Origin: Magnolia sinica | Lineage: Eukaryota; Streptophyta; Magnoliopsida; Magnoliales; Magnoliaceae | Direction of reading: 5' to 3' | Assembly: GCF_029962835.1 (NCBI RefSeq) | Contig: NC_080583.1 | Location: 53,113,658 to 53,177,657, forward strand | DNA length: 64,000 nucleotides | Shown here: one piece after another, positions 55,167-64,000 of the stretch | How the letters are laid out: every line of letters begins with the position of its first letter | Numbering within the stretch: position 1 is the stretch's first letter | Position numbers and translations under genes: made by a program | Notes under the pieces: model-generated | What the model was told of the DNA's origin: nothing | The model's database searches: none | What the model saw: the letters and a program-made list of their open reading frames with translations, nothing else

Positions 55167-55840
55167 TCAAACTCTGATGGTCCCCAAGCCTCCCTTGTCA
55201 AGGAGGAGGGAGCCCCTAATGCACCTTGGGAGGTGCGAGGAGAGGCTGAAGAAAGAGTTTGGGCAGCCATCACTAGCCTCTCTAGCAAGCGCATCTGCCA
55301 CTGCGTTTCCTTCACGAAAAATGTGCCGGGAGGAGATGTTAAGGGAACGGCTAAGGTAGTGGATAGCCTCCATTTGGTACCAAATATTCCAATGACAATG
55401 CCCTGAAGGGGCCGTTGCAGTGTCTACTACTGTCTTCGAGTCAGATTCTACTTCAACGTTAGAGAAGCCCAATTTGCTACAAAGAAGGATGCCGTCAAGC
55501 ATCGCCTGCGCTTCTGTAGACGTGTTCGTTGAAATCCCATAATATCTATGAAAAGCAAAAATGAGATGACCCTGAGAATCCCTACAAACCCCTCACCACT
55601 ACTCTCACCTGGGTTCCCTCGAGAGGAGCCATTGACGTTCAATTTAACCCACCCGGGGCGCGGTCTTTGCCAAATAACTAGCAGAGGCCAGGCAGATGAG
55701 TCGGTAGGGACGGGATCGTGCACATGGGAGCCCGAACCAAAAGGCACAAAAAGGGAAGAAGAGACGCTGGTTGGCAGAGGGTTACCTAGCTCCTGTAACC
55801 ACAATGAAACATGGGCGATAATCCTACGAGCAGACATTCT
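55167..55840 (-). pseudogene. LINE RNase H, inactivated
   Basis: Reads PRPGWVKLNVNGSSRGNPGE. The first catalytic residue of LNVDGS is N here. After frame changes come STEAQAMLDGIL, NVEVESDSKTVVD and HIFREGNAVADALAREA, giving the E, D and D of the RNase H site. It is the C-terminal domain of the truncated LINE. Confidence 0.8.
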
Positions 55841-56104
55841 TATGCCTTCATAGCGTGATGCGTTCCGACTTAGCCATAGCTCCTAACAAATAAGAGCAGA
55901 GTCAAACCAAGAAGAATCTTCAGTTGAGATGAGAAAGAGGCCCCTGAGGCCTAGTATGTGATGCGTTGAGGAATGGTGTGGGTGGGGATGAGGGGAACAT
56001 CGAAGATTCGGTGAAAATGGGCCCAGGTTAAGGAGGCGGCGGATCCCCGGCAAAGCAGGTGGTCCAAGGTCTCCTTATGAAAATCAAGGAGATTTGCAGT
56101 TGGG

Positions 56105-57149
56105 CTAGCGCCTATGACCAGGTGGATCGGAGCAGGGGGGAGGGAACACAGATGTGGTTGGATGACGCCGCATCATGTGGCTCGAGGGAGGGAGGTGACC
56201 AACAGCCATAGCGTTGGGAGGGCTCCGATTATCTGGGCTACCCTGACTAGGAGACATGTTCTGAGAGGAGTGGGGGCTCCGATTTCCCTGAAGCAAAACG
56301 AGTGAGGGGAGCTGAGCTGCAGAGGAGGACGGGTGATAGCTGCCGACGCTGGACTCAGGGTAGCCATTGCAGCACTCACACCTTGATACAGTAGGCACAC
56401 CAGACAATCTGACTGCGTCATCAACAGGAACAACTTTGTGCATAATTTTCCAGATAAACAATCTGATTTTAGGGGGGAGAAACTTGTTCCAGGCCCACTT
56501 AGTCCACTGGAGTTTTTGACGTCGATTACGGATCCCATGCTAGGCTGAGCTTACAGAGAAGTTGCCGCTGGCGGTGAGATCCCAAGCCAGCGTATCCTCC
56601 CTACTAGACATCGGGACAGGGCTGTCCCTCAGGCTCTGAAAAACAGGAGCAGGAAGGATGTGTCTGAGTCTTGCAAGTTGTGACGAGGAGGCTGGGAGAA
56701 GAAATCCCTGACCGAGGCTTGTCTGAGATGCATTGGGATGGGACCCATTGCAATGCCTGCAAGGAAACCGCTCCCAAGCCCTCTCTTATAAGCCATTTAG
56801 TGTGCGATAGGGTGAAAGGGAGAGTCTTCAACATGTCCTTATAAACTGTAGAGTTGCCAGCTGAATGCAGACCTGTGGAGTTGATGAGTTTGTGGATGTA
56901 TTTAACTGACATAACCCACGCCCAAAGGGATCTCCCTTCTAGAAAACTTCTACTCGTTTTGGTCCTGAAAGCACACATGATATCCTCCATGGTTTGAAAA
57001 CCCAACCCCCCTTCTTGTTGAGGAAAACAAAGCTCAACGCAATGAACCCAATGCTGCTTTTTCTTTCCCTCCACAATCCCCCAGAAGAAGTTAGAGAGGC
57101 TGGAGTCGAGGAGCCTGCTAATTGCTTTTGGGATATTTACTGCTGACAT
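56105..57149 (-). pseudogene. LINE C-terminal connecting region and zf-RVT
   Basis: Reads LLDSSLSNFFWG, KKKQHWVHCVELCFPQQEGG and LGFQTMEDIMCAFRTK (family: W--W--.C-P---GGLGI). After a frame change comes LFIWKIMHKVVPVDDAVRLS then CECCNG, the zf-RVT domain that follows RT in plant L1 elements. Confidence 0.8.
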
Positions 57150-58116
57150 AACGTGATAGGAATGCTGGACAGGACATGCTTTATGAGGACCATTCTAGCC
57201 GCAGGATTGAGAATCCGAGCTTTCCAGCCTTCAATCCTCCCCAAAATTTTGTGAATCAGAGGGAGCAAAGGAGCAGATCTGATTTTTCCTTTCATCAAAG
57301 GGACACCCAGGTATGTACACGGAAAAGAAGCCTGCTTGAAGTCCGTTACATCCCGAATTTTGTGAGCTTTGGCCAGAGATGCTTTCTTTGGAAGGATGAA
57401 TGAAGATTTGCTGAAGTTCACTTTCTGGCCAGATGCTTGCTCGTAGGCAGCTATGAACCGAAGAAGGGCACGCACCGTCTTTAGCTTGCCATTCATAAAC
57501 AGGATAGCATCATGTGCCAAAAATAAATGTGCTAGTAAAGGGCAGTGCTGAGGGAGCTTGAAGGGGTGGCAGGCTCCAGATGTGAAAAGGTTTCGGATGC
57601 CCCTGCCGAGAACCTTTGCAGTAAGAATGAAGAGCGATGGGGATAAGGGGTTGCCTTGTCTTAGGCCTCTCGATGACGGGAAGAAGCCGAAGGGTCTGCC
57701 ATTGATGAGGATGGAGAATTAAGTACCCGTTCAACACCACTGAGCTTGGAGATCCATCTTTGTTCAAACCCAAATTTCTGGAGAAGCTGAGCAAGGAACG
57801 ACCACTCCACCCGGTCGTAAGCGTTCTCCATGTCAAGCTTAACAATCATGTTGCCACCAAATACCTTTCGATCCAACTTGTGGGTCATTTCCCTTGCAAT
57901 GGAAATGTTTTCCACGATGGATCGCCCTTTTACAAAAGCCCCTTGCTCCTCTGAAATGATGGAAGGAAGGATAGAAGCTAGCTGAGAAGCGAGGATCTTG
58001 GAGAAAATCTTCATGATAGCATTGCACAAGCTTATTGGCCGATGGTTAGATAGGGACTCTGGGTTCCTCTTCTTTGGGATGAGACAAATGTGGGTGCATT
58101 GGAATGATCTGGGATG
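57137..58116 (-). pseudogene. LINE reverse transcriptase, inactivated
   Basis: Reads CTHICLIPKKRNPESLSNHR and PISLCNAIMKIFSKILASQL, EEQGAFVKGRSIVENI, IVKLDMENAYDRVEWSFL, then a frameshifted RQGHPKPF block, then LAHDAILFMNGKLKTV and YLGVPLMKGK. The catalytic (F/Y)ADD motif is AHD here, losing one aspartate. At least two frame changes also disable it. Confidence 0.85.
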
Positions 58117-58175
58117 TTTTATCAAAATATATATTAACAAAACTATAAATGTTGGTGCCAACTTTAAGCCAACTG

Positions 58176-58430
58176 TGACCCGTGACAACCACAACCATTA
58201 CCGCTTGACAATTGCAATCTGTTACACATGACAACCTGTTATACGGGACAACTGTGACCCGTTCCACATGACAACCGTAACCCATTCTGAATGACAACCC
58301 GTTACACTTTACAACCATGAACCCTTCCAATTAAGAACTTTAACCATTTACACTTGACAATATTGACTTTTTACAGTTGACAACAATGACTCCCTCAACG
58401 TGACAACCATGACCCATTCCACATGTGTAA
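58176..58430. repeat. TGACAACC minisatellite (inverse of the 42 kb array)
   Basis: About 11-12 units of 20-22 bp, such as CTTGACAATTGCAATCTGTT, ACACATGACAACC and CACATGACAACCGTAACCC. The reverse complement, GGGT-A-GGTTGTCATGTG, is the consensus of 42668-43216. Confidence 0.75.
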
Positions 58431-59430
58431 GAACTTGAATTCATGTAGATGGAAATACACACGTGTGTGCATACAAACATATGACTCGTGGAACATAACG
58501 AATACTTAGACAGACCGTAGAGTAGCATCTTTATCCGTTAATAGATGTGATTGGATTTCAAGGATAAAATTCTTATAAGGGTGGTCGAATATAATATCCT
58601 AAATTTTTTCCTCAAGAATAAGTACATGAGTGCTTTCCCACGTTAGTAAACATGCGTAACTTAACACAGTTTTTAAGAGTAGAGTTATGTAGATGAATGC
58701 ACATGTACAATTCTTATACCACATGCACACTATATTGAACTTCAAGACCTCATATACATTTGTATACTCGATAATTCATTATACCAACTGTTGAATAAAT
58801 TATCATCACTAGATAAAGATGTTTGATCATCCACTTCAATTATAAACCGCCCAATCCTACTAATCCAACTTCAAGATCTTCATATCCACTTGTACATGCA
58901 TCCATACGATGATAGGGCCATCTTACCCATTATCCTAGTAAAAGCTTAAACTACCATTGAATTTAAGATCTAATGATCCCACTTTCAAGCACATGAACAT
59001 ACACATCCTTTATACATCTCGAGCCAACCTATCCTCACTGTGAACGCCGTCTACCATGCGGCCACGATCACTTTCACTTTTACTTATTAATTGTGCAGAT
59101 GGGGGGTATGGAATTAACACAGATGTAGAGAATGCAATTGATTTTTTTTATAGTTGCCATTAGTTAAATGAAGTTTGGAATCTACGGCTAGTGAGAAACT
59201 TTAGAATCACTTAACTTGGCCCTCCAATACTTGGATATTGCTCATGCACGGGTGTTACCTATCAATTTTTTTAATAAAATATTTGCGTGAGCATACCCTT
59301 CCATTGCTTTGCTTGGAGACTCTTAGGTTGCTAGCAGAACCTTATTATCGTGGCACCCGAACCCTTAGGCTGACTTGAACCACTTAGTAGGTTAGCTCTA
59401 GGACCCTCAAAAGAGAAAGGTAGCCTTTTC
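58431..59430. other. Intergenic, no supported gene
   Basis: No open frame with domain signal, no clear repeat. Repeated short motifs (TTGTACATGCATCCATACG; CATATACATTTGTATAC) only. Confidence 0.3.
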
Positions 59431-59695
59431 AAGTAATTTCATGTTTTTGTCGGTTCGACTGGTGGTGATGTCCATTCGATCGACTTATGAGAACCTGGAA
59501 TTGGAAATGCATGTTTGGTCGACCCGATCGACCAGATTATCAGTTCTTGACGGTCCAATCGAAACCATCATCAGTCTGATCGATAGAGCATGTTTAGTTA
59601 TGAAACGTTTCACCATCGGACTACATAACCCGATTCTTGAAGCTATAAAAATCGACCCGATCGAACCTTCCTTCCATTTCTAGCACCTTTCAGCC

Positions 59696-59763
<68 letters not shown>

Positions 59764-59900
59764 AAGGATTATGGGCAAACCCTAGCCGTTTTTCCCCTCA
59801 ACCCATCGATTGGAGTCACTTGGTGCTTCCTTGTCATCGTCCTCGCATCTGTGAGTTCTTCTGTGTTCGAATTCACTAGGTGAGATCCTCCTCCAGCCTT
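59431..59900. repeat. GGTCGACC-rich segment and (GA)n microsatellite
   Basis: 59440-59660 is rich in TCGATCGA-like words (GGTCGACCCGATCGACC), a style common in plant LTRs, but no LTR ends were found. A near-perfect (GA)n run spans 59699-59761. Confidence 0.5.
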
Positions 59901-60714
59901 GCATGTGTTTATTTAGTGTATTCCTTAAGTTTAGGCATGGAATGGGGAGAAAGCCTCTCTCAATTTTTTATGTCCACAGTCCTAATAACCCCCCTTGCTC
60001 ACCATGCATGTCAAGTTTCAAGACCCTAACAAGTGTCCGATGCACCTTAACCTTGCCTGGCGGTTGAGCATCAATGCAACATCATCAGGATCCTTACTAG
60101 GTAGGTCGAATCGCAGATTTGGGAAGTTTGGGTGGCTAGGAATTGGGTTTTCCCTAAATTAAATGCACCGGTGGGCTTGATTCCTCAAAACCCAAACTCG
60201 GAAGAGGTGAAGATCTACCTCCGAGTTTTTTCTTGACATTTTAACTTAGTAATTTCTTTTGTATTTGTTACCGGCTAGTGATCCAAGCTATGATTAGTTT
60301 TAGGTTGCAATAAATTGCGAAATTATGATCAATTTCTTCTTTCTTTTTCTTTTTTTATCTAGGGCTATGACATGATAGATCAATCATCATATAAAGTAAT
60401 GTCGGGTTGAAAACAGTTAGAAGCATACCTGCACTCATGGGCCTGCCCGTGGAAATCTCTACAACGTATGGTGGATTGCAATAGAAGCATGGGCCATGGT
60501 GGCATTTCTTGGAGGCTATCCTAGTTACTATCCTTTCTTGGGCCTTTTGGTAGACACAACTTGGGGCAAGCCACTAGTCTCGGGGATGATCAACAATTTG
60601 ATTTATTATAAAACTTGTTGCCTAAAAATTGGAATGCTTATTGAATATTTATGTCTAAATTGGATTAATAATAGTTGGACTAATCATGCATTCATAAAAT
60701 GTGGACTTTACCAG
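59901..60714. other. Unassigned DNA
   Basis: The frame at 60496-60834 (+) has no recognisable domain and runs into the tandem repeats. Otherwise nothing to report. Confidence 0.3.
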
Positions 60715-60998
60715 GTCGGTTGTGTAAGACACGGGATTTCTAAGTTACTATGGGTGTACCTTAGAGTATTTTACCACCTGACTTTGCATTATCAGCATGT
60801 GCTATTGTTCACTATGGGTATCCTTTCATATTAATTTTACCGGGTGATTGATCACTATGGGTCTACTAGAGTGTATTTTACTGGGTGGTTATTTTAATAT
60901 GGGTGTCATTTTGCATGGATTTTACTAGATGGCTACTCAGTGTATGTGTATCTGAGTGTATTTTTCCAGGTAGCTAGTTCACCATGGGTATCCTTTTC
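60715..60998. repeat. Degenerate tandem repeat, ~60-80-bp unit
   Basis: Recurring TTACTATGGGTGTACCTTAG, TTCACTATGGGTATCCTTTC, GATCACTATGGGTCTAC and TTTTAC(C/T)(G/A)GGTG segments, four to five units, abutting the CACTA terminus. Confidence 0.6.
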
Positions 60999-61006
60999 AT
61001 CTGGAT

Positions 61007-61290
61007 CACTACGCTAAAATGACGAATTTGTGACGTATTTGGTCCGTTGAAAAATGGCTTGGTTTAACGACGGACTTAATCGGTTGCTAATGGAAAATGG
61101 TCCATCGCCAAATCTGTTTTTCGCAAAAAACCATAGGTGAAAAGTCGCGAAATTTAGCGATGGACCAAAATCTGTTGCTAAAATCATGTTTATAACGGAT
61201 TGTGATCCGTCGCTAAATTCCACCTAAAATAATACTTAGCAACGGATTTTAGTTCTTTTGCGACAGATTAGGGTTCATCGTAAAATGACT
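61007..61290. mobile_element. CACTA (En/Spm) transposon terminus and subterminal repeats
   Basis: Starts CACTACGCTAAAATGACG at 61007. Subterminal motifs follow in both orientations: TTTGGTCCGTTG, AACGACGGACTTAAT, TTTAGCGATGGACC, ATCCGTCGCTAAAT and AGCAACGGATTTTAG. This is the typical transposase-binding array of plant CACTA elements. The opposite terminus (...TAGTG) was not found, so the element is truncated or extends past the window. Confidence 0.8.
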
Positions 61291-62780
61291 TTTGCTCTAC
61301 AACATTTGTTTTTTTTCATGTTTTTTTTTTTTTTTTAGAATATGGTGAAAAATTATTATTATTATTATTATTATTATTTTTTTTTTGTAGTCTAAGAATT
61401 ATTTTTTAAAAGAATTTCGGTGCTTTAATTGTACATATTTATATCTAAGATTATTTTTTAACAATTGATTGAATGCAAAGAACTTTTTATTTTGTTTTTA
61501 TATCAAATGAGAGGAAATTATTACTAATTTTTATTATTTAAAACTAATATTTAAATGATTTGTAATATCATATGAAAAAAGAATATTGAGAAGTTTAAAA
61601 AATTTAACAATGTTTAAGAAAAATTGAGATTTTGAAAAAGAAAAACCGTGATTTAATAAAAATCTATTTTTTGGGGAAAAAAAGAATATGGAATAAAGAT
61701 GATAATTTTGAAAAAAATAATTTGATTTCGAGAAAAAAATGATATCTTGAAAATGAAGATTAAAAATATTTTTAAAAAATGTTAAAATTTCTAGTAAAAA
61801 CTAAAAAGCCCATTGTGTAATACATCCTGTATTTCATGCAAGCAAACTGTTTGATGAAATGGCTCAACAAGGAGTTTTTGTGTATTGTGTTTTACTTGCA
61901 CCCAATTTCTCCTTTTCTTTTTATTTACTTATTTAATTTTGGTGGATATTTTAGATTGACAGGTGAATGGTTAACCTTGCTTGATAAATCAAGAAACTTA
62001 GGTTGATGAACTTCTCTTCGATTCCAAGTTTATTGTCAATTCTCAGACAGTTGGCTTAATAGCTTGTAGATTAAAATTTTTATGGCTCATATTACACTGA
62101 TGGCATTGATCTTTTAATGCATTATGCTTTGCCTTCTTAAAAGTTGAAGTTTAAGTACTATTCTTTTCAGAGATTCTCAAAATATTCATCATAGTTTTTC
62201 ATAATTATCTTGGAATCCAGAAAATGACACTGATGGACTAGAACACTAACAAAAGTGAATTGGTGTTGCTAGGAGAACTGATTAATTGGATGGGGATTGG
62301 GTAGTATGAGAAATAGATGGTAGTACTTATAAATGAAAATGGTCCAGCATCTGAGATAATGACACTTATTTTTAAGTTCATTGTCATTCATTTCATCTAT
62401 AAATATTTGTGGCATATGTATGGGATATCGACTAGTCATACATTGTGCTCTCCAGTCAAGCATTCACCCCAAAAATTGTAGAAGTTTGATGATTTCAGCT
62501 GCCAATTCATAGTTGTTTTGCCTGTTGATTGATAATAAGTGGCTTGGATAACTTGGATACAGGCAACATCAGATGAGTCACCATTCTCACAGCTCCACAA
62601 GTGTGGTGATAGCATGCCTGATAACTTAGATTCATGCACTATACCCTAATACTTTCATAGTTTAAATCCTAAAGGCCTGTTTATTTTTTATTTTCACTGT
62701 AAATGAAATGCAATGAGCATTTATTATTTACACTGTAAATGTCAGACTTCATCAAATGAAGTTTAGGGCACAACTTTGTT
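61291..62780. other. A/T-rich DNA, possibly CACTA interior
   Basis: T-rich and (ATT)n tracts at 61300-61385. No transposase motif or gene recognised. Confidence 0.3.
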
Positions 62781-62794
62781 AAATTATAGGATCT

Positions 62795-63110
62795 AATGAA
62801 GTGGGTTTATCGCATCTCTTTGGGCCCATTGTCGTTTTTGTATCATAAATCCACACTGTTCATCTGTCTTCATAGCTAATCTGATGACATGAATCCGATT
62901 ATGTAGTCCACCTGAGATCGATCAAAGGACCACAACAAATGAAAGTTGATGTGGATCTGCTTGGTTTTTTGATTTTGCTTTAAAATAATAAACGGTGCGG
63001 ATCCGTCACATGGGCCTTAGATCCGGTATATATCTTAACATGATCTGGAAAATTAGATTGATGGTGTGAATCTTCCTCATACATCAAGATGAGGAGGCCC
63101 ACAGACATTT
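62795..63110. mobile_element. Degraded foldback MITE, GGGCCCACC family
   Basis: Left TTTGGGCCCATTGTCGTTTT then ATAAATCCACACTGTTCATC; right GATTGATGGTGTGAATCTTC then CATACATCAAGATGAGGAGG and CCCACAG. Arms are inverted but heavily mutated. Confidence 0.6.
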
Positions 63111-63204
63111 TACATGTCAACACTGCAGTTTATATTTTATCCCAGAATATGTTTATAAAACTGACGCTTTGCAATTATTTGTGAACAAATGCAGTGGGTC
63201 TCTT

Positions 63205-64000
63205 GGAACTGAAAAGGCCAAGCTATATGTCCTAGAGGGGGGGTGAATAGGACAATGCCAAATAAAACTAATAACAGCGGAAATAAAAAGAAAATGATAG
63301 CCAAAGTAAATCACAAAGCAGTAAATTAAAATAACCTCAAAATTCAGATCTTGAGAGGTTGATACAAACATTGTTCTAAGGACAACCTTACACCAAAAAC
63401 CAGAGTTTATGGTAGGACAACCTTATTTCTAGAAAGATCTTTGTATCAAATCTCAAATCGAAGAGGAATACAGAATTAAATACAAACTGAATAAATTGTA
63501 ATTAAAAATGTATTGTTCTAGGGACAGCCATACACCATAAAAATGGCAGGGCAACCTTGCTGGAACAACTTTCAAATGAAATTGAAAATCAAGCTGATAA
63601 AGGAATAGAAGAAAATAAATTCTAAACTATTACAACATTCTCACAAAGCTTGAATTAAATAATTACAACATTCACCACCATACATACATCCCACAAAAAT
63701 TAATTAAAGATTAGAAGAATAAATCAATCAACCACAACACAAGGGTTTATAGTGGTTCGCCTGTGTGTTCACCAACTGTTATACAACAGCCACACAAAAT
63801 GCTACTCCACTCCTAATATCCTCACACAGGGGATATTAGCGTTCACTAAAAATAGGTTTTCCCAGGTTCACCCAAAACCTTTACAATTGTGTCTTTGTCG
63901 TGGGCTTACACAATTAAAAACCCCACTTCTGAGTTTTCCTGGCTCTCCTCAGAAAACCAATACAACAAGATTTTTCTGGCAAATCTTGAAAGAAACCAAA
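63205..64000. mobile_element. Unclassified dispersed element running off the window
   Basis: Starts near ATGTCCTAGAGGGGGGGTGA then ATAGGAC, a sentence-like signature I recall from repeats in many plants. An internal duplication follows: GGACAACCTTACACCAAAAA (about 63380) against GGACAGCCATACACCATAAA (about 63522). The interior is A-rich and noncoding. The far end is outside the window. Confidence 0.4.

Larger units (their letters stand above)
54996..58116 (-). mobile_element. 5'-truncated LINE (L1-type) with target-site duplications
   Basis: Minus-strand order: RT (58116-57137), connecting region (57149-56604), zf-RVT (about 56538-56400), RNase H (about 55700-55167), 3' UTR and an A-rich tail (AATAAAGATCTATTTATTAA then AAATAAAAATAAAAAA) at 54996-55030. 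Flanks TTTTATCAGAATATCT (54980-54995) and TTTTATCAAAATATAT (58117-58132) match at 14 of 16 positions. The 5' end is cut inside the RT N-terminus, typical of incomplete reverse transcription. Endonuclease and ORF1 are absent. Confidence 0.9.

Overview
This is a plant nuclear window from a large, transposon-rich genome. Many copies of foldback elements ending in GGGCCCACC or GGGACCCACC, full-length and degraded LTR retrotransposons, and very low gene density suggest a magnoliid-type angiosperm. That placement is inference from repeat style; no diagnostic gene fixes the species. Only one convincing full-length protein gene is present: a single-exon G-type lectin S-receptor-like serine/threonine kinase at about 44283-46694 (+). 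A second gene is represented only by its first exon, a probable DExH-box RNA helicase N-terminus at 21250-21510 (-). A short possible terminal exon lies at 22425-22544 (-). The rest is mobile DNA, its decay products, and satellite-like arrays.

Layout. 1-8700: foldback MITEs, a Ty3/gypsy reverse-transcriptase scrap with a 0.24 kb tandem duplication, ATCGG-type dispersed repeats and a decayed LINE (-). 8840-16700: a degenerate Ty3/gypsy element (+) with gag, protease and G-patch-like remnants. It carries an apparently perfect 1651-bp direct duplication (11382-13032 = 14537-16187) around a 1.5 kb block with a ~166-bp tandem repeat. 16740-20255: a decayed chromovirus (-) with protease, RT, RNase H, integrase and chromodomain in order, interrupted by a palindromic repeat. 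20256-23372: low-copy-looking DNA with the helicase exon.

23373-39640 is a nested stack. A TGTAAGACCC...-type LTR-like element (B') is split by a 4.27 kb TG...CA element with a perfect GTATC target-site duplication (A, 23388-27657). It is split again by an LTR retrotransposon with a tRNA-Asp primer-binding site (C, 28285-33498). It is split a third time by a 3.1 kb near-perfect copy of 25119-28227, pasted at 33510-36617 between 58-bp direct repeats. The B' tail continues as arrays of GGCCCATTGTGATG-like and GATTCCGATTGTCGAGGC-like repeats.

41850-49500: two minisatellites (GGTTGTCATG-type), then the kinase gene flanked on both sides by foldback MITEs; the downstream MITE appears to supply the kinase stop codon. 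49524-53580 is a second copy of the B family, sitting inside a CATGGGAAGTTCCCATG-type MITE. 54996-58116 is a 5'-truncated LINE (-) with ~16-bp target-site duplications. 58133-58430 is an inverted relative of the 42 kb minisatellite. 59431-64000 holds a (GA)n tract, degenerate tandem repeats, one end of a CACTA transposon and an unclassified repeat running off the window.

No operon-like or novel multi-gene system is visible. The most informative features are structural: identical segmental copies inside old decayed elements, a TE-supplied stop codon, and a short deletion in the kinase domain.
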